64,000 nucleotides of DNA, taken from Lewinellaceae bacterium. GTDB lineage: Bacteria; Bacteroidota; Bacteroidia; Chitinophagales; Saprospiraceae. Where the stretch lies: assembly GCA_020636075.1 (NCBI GenBank), contig JACJYO010000001.1:1-64000 (forward strand), read 5' to 3'. Position 1 is the stretch's first letter. Every line of letters starts with the position of its first letter. Shown piece after piece: positions 17,463 through 26,313 of the stretch. A program made the translations under genes and the position numbers. The notes under the pieces were generated by a model. The model did not search any database and had not been told where the DNA came from. It worked only from the letters and a program-made list of their open reading frames with translations.

Positions 17463-20459
17463 ATGAGCGCTTTACTACATTTAAGATCATGGTTTAAACC
17501 ACGGGTGTACGTCCTGTCAGGGTTGGCTGTTTTGCTTTCCTTATCGACCGCACTCGCACAGAACACGGTGACAGGTACCGTGAATGACGACGACGGGAAT
17601 CCGCTTACAGGTGTGACAGTTGTTGAAAAAGGCACTTCAAACGGAACGTCCACCGACATAACGGGCAGTTTCAGGCTTACCGTTTCCCGGGACGCAACGT
17701 TGCGGTTCTCCTATGTGGGATTCCAAACTATTGAAGTTCCTGTAAATGGCCAGTCATCCGTACAAGTCAAATTATCAACCGATCTGGCTCGGTTGGATGA
17801 GGTGGTGGTAATTGGTTACGGTTCGGTAAAACGGGAAGACCTGACCGGCTCCGTGTCATCCGTAAACAGCGAAAACTTCAACGTTGGCCCGCAGCTGGCG
17901 CCGCAGCAGTTAATCCAGGGAAAAATAGCCGGGGTTAACATCAGTAAAAACAGCGGTAAACCCGGCGGCGCCAATTCTGTCCGGATACGTGGCGGTACCT
18001 CCATCACGGCCTCCAACGACCCGCTCTATGTTATCGACGGGGTTCCAATTTCCACAAGCGCTGGTGTAAGTTCAGCTAACATCCGATCTGGTTCGCAAAA
18101 TGACTTTTTTGATCAGGAACCGACCAACCCGTTGCAGACATTGAACCCGAATGATATCGAGTCGGTCATCGTACTGAAGGATGCTTCGGCAACGGCCATC
18201 TACGGTTCTCGGGGTGCAAACGGGGTCATCATGATCACCACGAAAAAAGGGCGAATTGGCCAGGCGCAGGTTTCCTACGACGTGTCAGCCGGATATTCCA
18301 AAGCCTCCAATAAAATTGATATGCTCAACGCCAGCGAATACCGGAGCATACACCAGCAATTGGGTCTGACGGTAGATGATCGCGGATTTGATACTGACTG
18401 GCAAGACGAGGTTTACCGCACAGCGTTTCAACACAACCACTACCTCTCCGTGACCGGAGGCTCCGATCAGACACGAGTTCGGGCATCGGTCGGCTATGGC
18501 AACCAGGAAGGTGTGTTGTTGAGCTCAAACATCGAACAGGCAAATGCACGGATAAACATTAATCATGCGGCTATGAATGACCGCGTGAATTTCGACTTGC
18601 GGCTAAACTATGGACAAAACAAGTCCAACCAAACGCCGATTTCCAATACGGTCGGCAGTGAGTTTGGCTCGAGCTTGAACTACGAGTCGTATGTGTTCAA
18701 CCCGACATATCCCGTGTACAATGCAGATGGCAGCTATACCCAAATCCTGCCTTTCCGGACCAACCCGGTTTCGTACTCTACGCAAATACTTGATGAGCTG
18801 ACGAACAGAAGATTGATTGGTGACTTTTCGGCTTCTTACCGGATATTCAATCCGCTCACGTTCAAAGTGAACGTCGGCTACACCAACCAAACGATTGACC
18901 GCAATTCGTTTGTCAGCAAAGACAACCCGCAGGGCACCGGAGCCGGTGGATTTGCCAGTGTGCAGCAACTGAATGACTACTCCAAGTTGCTGGAGACCAC
19001 ATTGTCATTCAAGAAAGACTATGGCGCACACGGTTTTGATGCCGTTGTTGGGTATTCGTACCAGTATTTCCTCGAAGAGGGGCTCCGCAATACTGCCAAC
19101 GGATTCCTTTCCGATGAATTCAAATGGTACAGCCTGCAAGCGGCAAAAACGATTTCCCTGGTGTCTACTTTCGTTGGTAGCAACACCCTGATCTCCACGT
19201 ATGGCCGTTTGAACTACAACTTCGGTAACCGCTACTTCATCACCGGAACTATCCGCCGCGACGGTTCAAGCCGTTTTGGCTCCGGCAACAAATGGGGTAC
19301 ATTCCCCTCGGCTGCTGTAGCCTGGAAGATTTCTGAAGAGGAGTTTTTTAACGGCCGGATATTCTCCGATCTTAAACTGCGGGCCAGCTACGGTATTACC
19401 GGTAATCAGGAAATTGGGAACCTAAACTCGATCACTACGCTGGGTGCCAGCTCAAATGGTTACATCGTCGGTGGACAGCGGATCACCATCGTGCTTCCGG
19501 AGCAGTACGCCAACCCGGACCTGCGCTGGGAGGAAACAGCACAGTTGGATATCGGTTTGAACTTCGGCCTTTTCAACAACAAATTGTACGGCAGCCTGGA
19601 CTATTACCGGAAAAAAACAAGCGATTTGTTACTCCGCATCGCCGTGCCTTCCCCGTCGGTGGTGAGCACACAGATTGCCAACGTCGGTAGCGTGGAAAAC
19701 AAGGGAATCGAGCTCGAGTTGGGCGCTGAATTGATGCGGAAGCCGAATTTTTCCTGGAACCTGAACTTGAATTTCAGCCGAAACAAAAATGAAGTGCTGA
19801 GCCTGTCCAACGACCTGTTCGCCAGTGATGACATCCCTTCCGCCCCAACGCAGGGCCAGGGCCTTTCCGGAACCTTTTCTCAGATCATCAAGCCGGGGCT
19901 CGCCATCGGCACGTTCTACGGAAAAGTTTTTACCGGATTTGATGACAATGGTTTGGAAACCTACGCGGCCGAACCGGCTGTTCTCGGCAGTGCTCAGCCG
20001 GACTTCACGTATGGCCTCAGCAACTATTTGACCTACAAAAACTGGAGCCTGGCACTCAACATCCGCGGTTCAGTCGGCAACGATGTGTACAACGGAACAC
20101 AAAACAACCTGGGCTACCTGGCCAACCTGCCTGGCCGCAACGTATCGACCCTGGCCGTGAGCAGTGGCGTAAGCCGTGACCAGCCAAAAGTTTTTTCTTC
20201 CCGCTGGATTGAGGACGGTTCGTTCCTTCGCCTGGACAATGCTACGCTAGGCTACCGCTTCAACATGAGCAATACTGCATTTTCCAGTGCTCGGCTGTAC
20301 CTGACCGGGCAGAACCTCTTGCTGCTCACCGGTTATTCGGGCCTTGATCCGGAGGTGAACTCCGACGTTTCCGGAACGGGTGTTGCCCCATTGGGCGTGG
20401 ACTACCTGGCCTATCCGAGGGCTAAATCCCTGATTCTGGGCGCCAACCTCACGTTCTAA
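17463..20459 (+). CDS. SusC-family TonB-linked outer membrane transporter
   Basis: An outer membrane beta-barrel that imports oligosaccharides together with its SusD lid, using energy from TonB. The 998 residues show a signal peptide, a carboxypeptidase-regulatory-like domain (VTGTVNDDDGNPLTGVTVV), the family motif LDEVVVIGYG at about residue 117, and a plug domain with VRIRGG, PLYVIDGVPI and LKDASATAIYGSRGANGVI. The large barrel ends in a terminal aromatic-type strand (ILGANLTF). It lies 30 nt upstream of susD and downstream of a pectinesterase, so the likely cargo is pectic oligosaccharide. The substrate is inferred from context, not from the protein itself. Confidence 0.95.
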   Translation: MSALLHLRSWFKPRVYVLSGLAVLLSLSTALAQNTVTGTVNDDDGNPLTGVTVVEKGTSNGTSTDITGSFRLTVSRDATLRFSYVGFQTIEVPVNGQSSVQVKLSTDLARLDEVVVIGYGSVKREDLTGSVSSVNSENFNVGPQLAPQQLIQGKIAGVNISKNSGKPGGANSVRIRGGTSITASNDPLYVIDGVPISTSAGVSSANIRSGSQNDFFDQEPTNPLQTLNPNDIESVIVLKDASATAIYGSRGANGVIMITTKKGRIGQAQVSYDVSAGYSKASNKIDMLNASEYRSIHQQLGLTVDDRGFDTDWQDEVYRTAFQHNHYLSVTGGSDQTRVRASVGYGNQEGVLLSSNIEQANARININHAAMNDRVNFDLRLNYGQNKSNQTPISNTVGSEFGSSLNYESYVFNPTYPVYNADGSYTQILPFRTNPVSYSTQILDELTNRRLIGDFSASYRIFNPLTFKVNVGYTNQTIDRNSFVSKDNPQGTGAGGFASVQQLNDYSKLLETTLSFKKDYGAHGFDAVVGYSYQYFLEEGLRNTANGFLSDEFKWYSLQAAKTISLVSTFVGSNTLISTYGRLNYNFGNRYFITGTIRRDGSSRFGSGNKWGTFPSAAVAWKISEEEFFNGRIFSDLKLRASYGITGNQEIGNLNSITTLGASSNGYIVGGQRITIVLPEQYANPDLRWEETAQLDIGLNFGLFNNKLYGSLDYYRKKTSDLLLRIAVPSPSVVSTQIANVGSVENKGIELELGAELMRKPNFSWNLNLNFSRNKNEVLSLSNDLFASDDIPSAPTQGQGLSGTFSQIIKPGLAIGTFYGKVFTGFDDNGLETYAAEPAVLGSAQPDFTYGLSNYLTYKNWSLALNIRGSVGNDVYNGTQNNLGYLANLPGRNVSTLAVSSGVSRDQPKVFSSRWIEDGSFLRLDNATLGYRFNMSNTAFSSARLYLTGQNLLLLTGYSGLDPEVNSDVSGTGVAPLGVDYLAYPRAKSLILGANLTF

Positions 20460-20489
20460 TTTTATTCCCTGGCATTTAAAATAAATAAA

Positions 20490-22001
20490 ATGAGACATAA
20501 AATATTAGCACCATACTTATTGATATTGCTTTTCGTCTTTGGCCGCTGTACTAACCTGGATGAAGAGCTATACGGTAAACTATCGCCGGAAAACTACTAC
20601 ACCAACGAAGCAGAAGCGCTGTCTTCCGTGGTCGGCATTTATTATAACCTCTCCTTCATGGTACACGTCTTTGACGCATACCGCTGTCCGGAACTGGAAA
20701 CAGATGAGTTTTTCATCCCGGGCAGAACAAACGGTGGCTGGTTTTTGCAGGACTGGCAGGATTGTATGACCCACTCCATCAAGCCTGAAAATGCACGGGT
20801 GCTGGTTGCCTGGAATCAGATTTTTCAAGTGATCGGCGGCGCCAATGCGGTGTTAGAGAACTTACAGGCATCCCCCAATGCAGAAAACCTGAAGGCATTG
20901 ATCGCCGAAACCCGCGCCCTTCGCGCATACGGTTATTTCTTTGCAATGGACTACTGGGGCAATGTACCGATCGTTACAACGGCCCGTATCGATCCGAACA
21001 ATCTGCCTACAAACAGCAGCAGAACCGAGGTGTTTAATTTTATTGAATCTGAAATGTTGGCGGCTGTTGAGGAGATGCCTTCAGTCACGGAAGTAAGTGC
21101 GGCGAGTTATTATCCGCGTTTTACGAAAGAAGCGATTTATGCAGCACTGTCAACCTTGTACCTGAATGCAGAGGTGTATACCGGTACGCCACGCTGGGAC
21201 GACGTATTGGAAATGACGGACAAGATCATCGGTACCAATAAATATGCGTTGGAAGCCCATGTCGGTGATTGCTTTACGGTGGCAAAAGAGGGGAAAACAA
21301 CGGAAGTGATTTCAGGATTTTCCTGCAACCCATCCGTAAATGCCAACTACAATCAATTTATCCTGTACACCAACCACGGACTGGATCAGAAGAAGTACGG
21401 CTTACCGTTTGCACCCGCTACGGGTTACAGTACCGGCGACGTAGCGCTCAATCGATACGAAATGACTGACACCCGCCGGGATTTGATTGAATACGGCCCG
21501 CAGTATTACCTGAATGGTGATCCCCTAATGGACGAAAACGGCCAACAATTGGTGCTCATCCCTATCCAGGACATCAAGGCGGCAGAACAGAACGAAGGTT
21601 ATCACGTACTGAAATATTCACCTATCGGTGTTACCTGGTCGGGTTTCAATGCGGACAATGATCTGGTATTGATCCGATATGCAGATATTCTGCTGCAAAG
21701 AGCAGAGGCCCTGTTCCGCACCGGAAAGGCAGACCTGGCCCTGCCTTTGGTTAATCAGGTTCGTATGCGAAGTAACGCATCCGATCTGATGAGCCTGACA
21801 CTGCGCGATATTGAAGATGAGCGGGCGCGGGAGCTGCTTTGGGAAGGGCATCGTAAACGCGATATGATCCGGTTCGGCACGTTCTTTACGAGTACCTGGT
21901 ATCCGAAAGAAACTGCGACGCCGGATTGGCGGAAAATCTGGCCAATTCCTGCCGCGCAAATTGCCGCCAACCCAAATTTGGTGCAAAATCCGAATTACTA
22001 A
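20490..22001 (+). CDS. SusD-family surface glycan-binding lipoprotein
   Basis: The surface lipoprotein that caps the SusC barrel and binds the glycan. It has 503 residues, a short N-terminal signal with Cys at FGRCTNLDEE, an N-terminal TPR-rich part (AETRALRAYGYFFAMDYWGNVPIV) and the typical C-terminal RagB/SusD part (LIRYADILLQRAEALFRTG, and REL LWEGHRKRDMIRFG). It sits directly after its susC partner. The C-terminal WPIPAAQIAANPNLVQNPNY is characteristic of the family. Confidence 0.95.
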   Translation: MRHKILAPYLLILLFVFGRCTNLDEELYGKLSPENYYTNEAEALSSVVGIYYNLSFMVHVFDAYRCPELETDEFFIPGRTNGGWFLQDWQDCMTHSIKPENARVLVAWNQIFQVIGGANAVLENLQASPNAENLKALIAETRALRAYGYFFAMDYWGNVPIVTTARIDPNNLPTNSSRTEVFNFIESEMLAAVEEMPSVTEVSAASYYPRFTKEAIYAALSTLYLNAEVYTGTPRWDDVLEMTDKIIGTNKYALEAHVGDCFTVAKEGKTTEVISGFSCNPSVNANYNQFILYTNHGLDQKKYGLPFAPATGYSTGDVALNRYEMTDTRRDLIEYGPQYYLNGDPLMDENGQQLVLIPIQDIKAAEQNEGYHVLKYSPIGVTWSGFNADNDLVLIRYADILLQRAEALFRTGKADLALPLVNQVRMRSNASDLMSLTLRDIEDERARELLWEGHRKRDMIRFGTFFTSTWYPKETATPDWRKIWPIPAAQIAANPNLVQNPNY

Positions 22002-22050
22002 TTCCTGTACTTAATTACACAGGAGAATAAGCTTCATACATAGAGTGTAG

Positions 22051-22083
22051 GGAGGGGATCGTTTAGTTTAAACATCCCCTTCC
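22051..22083 (+). terminator. Likely terminator of the susCD operon
   Basis: Fifty bases after the susD stop, ggaggggat (22051-22059) can pair with atccccttcc (22074-22083, one bulged T). The loop itself contains gtttagtttaaac, and TTTT follows. It is a plausible intrinsic terminator, though the T-run is short. Confidence 0.5.
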
Positions 22084-22468
22084 TTTTCGGCTCATCTTCC
22101 AGTTTGGCTGAGCGGGGGGATTAGTGAGTCGGTGACTGGCAGTCTAATGTCGTCAACTTAGCGTGTACTCTTCAATGGAACGCGGATGACGCCGATCCCG
22201 CTTTCAGCGGGAACACGGTTACACTGATTTTTTTAAAACTGCGCAATCGCGTTGTTACATCCGCGGCATCGACGTTTGATTTGCACAAAAGTTGCTTGTT
22301 TGATGGTAAGAAGATGGGAACGGATAAGGCTGATGCGTGGGCCTGAAGCTGCGCAGATGTTAGTCCCGCTCCCCTTCACCGAAACTGGACAGTTAATAGC
22401 TAAAGCCGGACGATGATGGTTGCCAGTGATGGTTTCTTCATTAACAATCATCCAAAATTAGTAAAACC

Positions 22469-23358
22469 ATGCAAGCACCAGGCACATTTGGGTATGACGT
22501 ATCGAAAGATGAGTTGTCATCCTCACCGATGCAAAACGATGAGGAAAGTTCAAGTCCTCAATACCATTTTGCCTTATAGTTGGCTCAACAATTTGGCATC
22601 AGGGCAGCATTTTATCCGAAGCAACCGGACTATTCTCAACGACTCATCCATACTTTGAATGGCTGGGCTAGTGTCCGGTGGTCAACCCTGCTCAAAGCCG
22701 CGGATCTTAGGTGTTGTTGAAACCAACAAGAATGATGATAGGATGCTCAAACCTGAGTATTTTGGTGAAAACTGAACTGAGTACATACAAAATGCCCAAC
22801 GACATGCAAAAAAGGCAAAAGCATTTTCTCCTGGCTTCGCTTCAAAAGCAAGAACGGCAACTCAAAACCAACTCATGCTTTTTCTACCAGTGGGCCAATC
22901 CAGTTGCAGTACAGCCTCAAGAAGCTCCAAAGCGTCAGCAAGCCATTCAAAAACTGGAAAGAACTCAACCCGAACAAGACGAAGACGAAGCCCGACAAAC
23001 TGTTGAGCAGATTCGTTCATTAACGAGTCGGTCAAAACGCCCAGCTATGGTTACGCTCTTCGGCAATTTCAGCATTTCAAACGGCCAAACGCTAAATCTT
23101 GGCCTGTCACCCACGAGTTTCTTCGATCCTCCGTCGAGGCCGACGATCGATCACTAAAACGGCAGTAGAAAATCCTGCGCTTTTGTTCAATGCGCCAGAA
23201 GCGCCATGCGCTACAACCCAAACTGCAAAGCACTCTACGAACGACTCATAGAAAAAGGCAAAAATGGCAAAGTAGCACTTACGGCTGTCATGCATAAACT
23301 GGCCAGATTAATCTTTGGGTCGTTCGATCCGGAAGAAACTATGATCCTAACTTTGTAA
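22469..23358 (+). pseudogene. Decayed IS110-family transposase
   Basis: Broken pieces on the + strand line up with an IS110 DEDD transposase. The N-terminal FGYDVSKDELSSS starts near 22487 and carries the first catalytic-Asp motif. A fragment PDYSQRLIHTLNGW follows an in-frame stop. The middle part YALRQFQHFKRPNAKSWP is in another frame. The C-terminal MRYNPNCKALYERL with EKGKNGKVALTAVMHKLARL is still in frame from 23206 to 23358. Several stops and frameshifts make it non-functional. It separates susD from the esterase of the same locus. Confidence 0.75.
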
Positions 23359-23463
23359 AAAACTAACAAAAAGTTGAAGAAATACTCACTCTGTAATCAC
23401 AGTTCATCCGCGTTCCAACTTGCTAATACTACTTTGTTACTTTAAACACTGTGGTATTGAATG

Positions 23464-23603
23464 TCGAATATCGAACGCCCAATGTCCAATTTCGAAGTAG
23501 TTTGATCCGAAGAAGGGATGAACTGGATAAACAAAATGCGAAAAAAGTGCTGTGCCCACAATCAAAACACTTCGAAATTGGACATTGGGCGTTCGATATT
23601 CGA
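23464..23603. repeat. 34-bp perfect inverted repeat (palindromic element)
   Basis: The arms 23464-23497 and 23570-23603 are perfect inverted copies of a sequence beginning tcgaatatcgaacgccc. The symmetry continues imperfectly outward: actactttgttacttta at 23429-23445 matches the complement near 23634-23652. The whole unit of about 225 bp looks like a non-coding dispersed palindrome next to the end of the dead IS110. Confidence 0.75.
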
Positions 23604-23739
23604 CAGTGCTTGTTTTTTCGGGTGCGGCAACTTTAAAGTGACAAAGTAGTACTAAGTTGACGACATTAGACTGGCAGTCACCGACTCACTACCAGCCCGA
23701 TGGGAATATGAGCCTTCTTTTCATTTAAAAAATATTGCG

Positions 23740-24735
23740 ATGAAAAACAACTATGCCCTCCTGCCGCTGATTTTTATGCTCGGGGCTACGGCTCCGGTGT
23801 TTACACAAACAACTCCGACAAAGGAAATACCACGCGACACTTCCTACACCCCGTATTCCAGCTGGTTGCACGTACGGGCTGCCTATCCGGAGGCACGGAT
23901 CGTAGAGCCGCAATTGCCCGAAGGCGTCTTAGAAGCGCGGGATGTGGTGTATACCACCCTGCCCGAGACACCATTTGGAAAGCGGGATTTACATGCCGAT
24001 GTGTTCCGCCCGGAACGTCCGGGTAAGTACCCCACACTCGTCCTGGTGCATGGTGGCGGCTGGGTGACCGGCAACAAATCCATGCAGATTCCGCTGGCGC
24101 AACAAATCGCTGCCAAGGGGTATGTTACCATTGCCGTGGAGTATCAACTCGCCGACGAGGCGATGTATCCGGCTGCCGTACACAACATCAAAGCCGCCAT
24201 ACGTTGGGCACGCGCCAATGCGGAAATATTCAGCATCGACCCGGACCATATTGCCATTTCCGGCTGTTCGGCCGGGGGGCAACTCGCCGCCTTGGTTGGG
24301 ATGACCAATGGCGTGGAAAAATTTGAAGGCGATCAGGGGAATGCCGGGTATTCCAGTGCCGTTCAGGCGGTAATTGATATTGACGGGGTCGTGGATTTTT
24401 TAGCGCCGGCTTCCTTGCTGATCAAGCGCACACCCAATACCTACGACCTCAAGTGGTTTGGCGGCTCCTATCTTGAAAAGCCGGAAACCTGGATGGATGC
24501 TTCTCCCATATTTTGGGCAAATGAAAATTCGGTGCCGGTACTTTTCCTGAATAGCGGGTATCCGCGTTTTCACGCCGGGCAGGATGAAATGCTGGCCATG
24601 ATGAAGCGCTGGAACATTTACACCGAAGTACATACAGTCGATGTTCAGGTGCATCCGTTTTGGTTGTTTCACCCCTGGTTTGAGCCTACGGTGGCGTATA
24701 TGACGGAGTATCTTGAAAAGGTATTTGCGGATTAA
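23740..24735 (+). CDS. Secreted alpha/beta-hydrolase esterase of the pectin locus
   Basis: A 331-residue serine esterase of the HSL/acetyl-xylan-esterase-like group. It has a signal peptide (about residues 1-22), the oxyanion motif HGGGW (104-108) and the nucleophile elbow GCSAGG with Ser177. The acid probably lies in the ID.D.V.DF region, and the histidine in VQVHPFWLFHPW near residue 307. Relatives remove acetyl or feruloyl groups from plant polysaccharides. Its position after susCD and the pectinesterase suggests de-acetylation or de-esterification of pectin, though the exact ester is not knowable from sequence alone. It is separated from susD by 1.7 kb of transposon debris, so it may have its own promoter. 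Confidence 0.8.
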   Translation: MKNNYALLPLIFMLGATAPVFTQTTPTKEIPRDTSYTPYSSWLHVRAAYPEARIVEPQLPEGVLEARDVVYTTLPETPFGKRDLHADVFRPERPGKYPTLVLVHGGGWVTGNKSMQIPLAQQIAAKGYVTIAVEYQLADEAMYPAAVHNIKAAIRWARANAEIFSIDPDHIAISGCSAGGQLAALVGMTNGVEKFEGDQGNAGYSSAVQAVIDIDGVVDFLAPASLLIKRTPNTYDLKWFGGSYLEKPETWMDASPIFWANENSVPVLFLNSGYPRFHAGQDEMLAMMKRWNIYTEVHTVDVQVHPFWLFHPWFEPTVAYMTEYLEKVFAD

Positions 24736-24804
24736 TTTATTTCAACACGGAGACACGAAGGACACGGAGAATACCTGGAAAATCCGGGCATTTATAATAC
24801 AGCC

Positions 24805-25935
24805 TCACATCTTAACTACCCTGGCTCGGTCAACTGCCACTCCATTGCGCAGTAGAATCAGCACATAGTTGCCAGAGGGCAGATGATCAACCGGAATTGA
24901 TATGTCCTTCACGGCAGTAGCAGCCTCCACAGTTTGCTCAAGTACCAGACGCCCCTGCGCATTTAATAGTTGTAGTTGAGCGCCTGCAGATTCCCCGTCA
25001 GTGAAATGCACCTTAAGTGTATGCTGAACCGGGTTGGGATAGATAGATAGCACGGTATTAAATGTTGGTGTGATAGTGCCTGTGGGGGGAGGCATAACCT
25101 TGTATTGAACACCGGTTACCATGTTTTGCGCTGTATTCAGTGTACAAATGGCGATGGCTTCCTTGGACACATCATTCAGAAAATGAAAGGTCGTTATGGT
25201 ATCTGTCCCCAGGGGGAGGAGCTGTTGACCGCCGATAGTAGATATATCTATCCAGCCCAAAGGCGCCACCTTTACATCCACCGCGGTTGACCGGTATTCC
25301 GTTTGCTTTTTCCGCAGCACATCAAAGCTGCCGCCAGGGATAGCCATCGTACCAAAGGCATCAATAGTGCTAATCCGCTGTTGTGTAATCCGGATACGGA
25401 AAGAGTCGGCCGTCGGCACCAGGTTCAGCAAAACAGGCGGCGCTATCGGTGCGTCGAAAGCAGTTAATACATTGGAAGAACTTTGGTGGATGTCAAGGAA
25501 ATTGACCGGAGCCCAGGATTGTTCCAGGTCCGGTATCCTGTCAAACAATAAGGTCAAGCCCAAGCCCAGCGGGTCCAGGCCATAATAGCCCATATCCAGT
25601 ACCTGACTCCCGGTGACCTGCAAATATGCCTCGGAACTGGAGTTCACCGGGTTGAAGAGCAATGATGCTGCAGGGAAGGCGGCAGATTTCATGCCCGTTG
25701 CCGGATCTTTCATGATCTGATTCCAGTATTGGGTGGGCTGCAAGTTGCTCAGGTTCCATGTCTGGAATCCACCAGGCGGCGTGAATATCTGGTTAATAGC
25801 TCCGGGCTGGTTGCCGAAAGCATAATGGAGCGTGTCGCCAACTACTGGAAAGACTGAATTGGTGATGGTGATTTGTGCTGCTGCAGGATGCATGAAGCCC
25901 CATGCTAGGAGGTAAAAAAGTATCGGTTGTTTCAT
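24805..25935 (-). CDS. T9SS-sorted secreted protein of unknown function
   Basis: A 376-residue protein with an N-terminal signal peptide ending at AAAQ and a type IX secretion C-terminal sorting domain. The CTD starts at LSIYPNPVQHTLKVHF and ends in GNYVLILLRNGVAVDRARVVKM. The roughly 280-residue middle part is beta-rich and I do not recognise a catalytic family. The CTD resembles that of the divergent gene at 26314 (both have YPNPVQHTL, VLEQ and RARVVK). A TAACTTTG -7 box lies upstream at 26011-26018 on this strand. Confidence 0.8.
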   Translation of the reverse strand: MKQPILFYLLAWGFMHPAAAQITITNSVFPVVGDTLHYAFGNQPGAINQIFTPPGGFQTWNLSNLQPTQYWNQIMKDPATGMKSAAFPAASLLFNPVNSSSEAYLQVTGSQVLDMGYYGLDPLGLGLTLLFDRIPDLEQSWAPVNFLDIHQSSSNVLTAFDAPIAPPVLLNLVPTADSFRIRITQQRISTIDAFGTMAIPGGSFDVLRKKQTEYRSTAVDVKVAPLGWIDISTIGGQQLLPLGTDTITTFHFLNDVSKEAIAICTLNTAQNMVTGVQYKVMPPPTGTITPTFNTVLSIYPNPVQHTLKVHFTDGESAGAQLQLLNAQGRLVLEQTVEAATAVKDISIPVDHLPSGNYVLILLRNGVAVDRARVVKM

Positions 25936-26313
25936 GGTTGTAGATTGGTAAGGAACTTATGAAATGATAAACCTAGGGGCCGGTAATTGGTAGTACTTTG
26001 ATTAGCTAAACAAAGTTATTCCGGAATTGAATTATTGGGAAATTATTTGTGGGAAATGGGCAGCCGGGGGAATCAGGATTGGAGAATATTATTGAGAACG
26101 TCTTCGAGATTTTGGTCGCTCTTTGGATTTTGAAGGTTGGCTTTCAGAGCAGTTAAACCAAACTAGTTCATTGAACGTAAAATAATAAATTGAATAGTCC
26201 GGTGATTACTACTAAAAACGTTTGAATCTTGATTTATTTAACATCTATACTACTATTAACTGGAGAATAATTATTTTATCTTGTGAAACAGGTTTCACAC
26301 CAACCAATTTTTT
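25936..26313. promoter_or_regulatory. Divergent promoter region of the two T9SS cargo genes
   Basis: This is a 378-base A+T-rich stretch between divergent genes, with no ORF of note. On the minus strand TAACTTTG (26011-26018) fits the Bacteroidota -7 box for the gene at 25935. On the + strand a weaker TATCTTG near 26276-26282 could serve the gene at 26314. Confidence 0.4.

Larger units (their letters stand above)
22122..23691. repeat. Long inverted repeat flanking the dead IS110
   Basis: The arms 22122-22161 and 23652-23691 are 40-bp inverted copies with one mismatch. Inside them a second pair, roughly 22176-22190 and 23404-23420 (ggaacgcggatga and complement), is also inverted, so the structure is nested. 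It encloses the decayed IS110 transposase and a separate palindrome. IS110 elements normally lack such terminal repeats, so the arms probably belong to a different, older element into which the IS110 jumped. Confidence 0.7.

Noticed and set aside
22122..23691. Reading the 40-bp arms as the ends of the IS110 element
   Set aside because: IS110 elements normally lack long terminal inverted repeats, so the arms more likely belong to another element.
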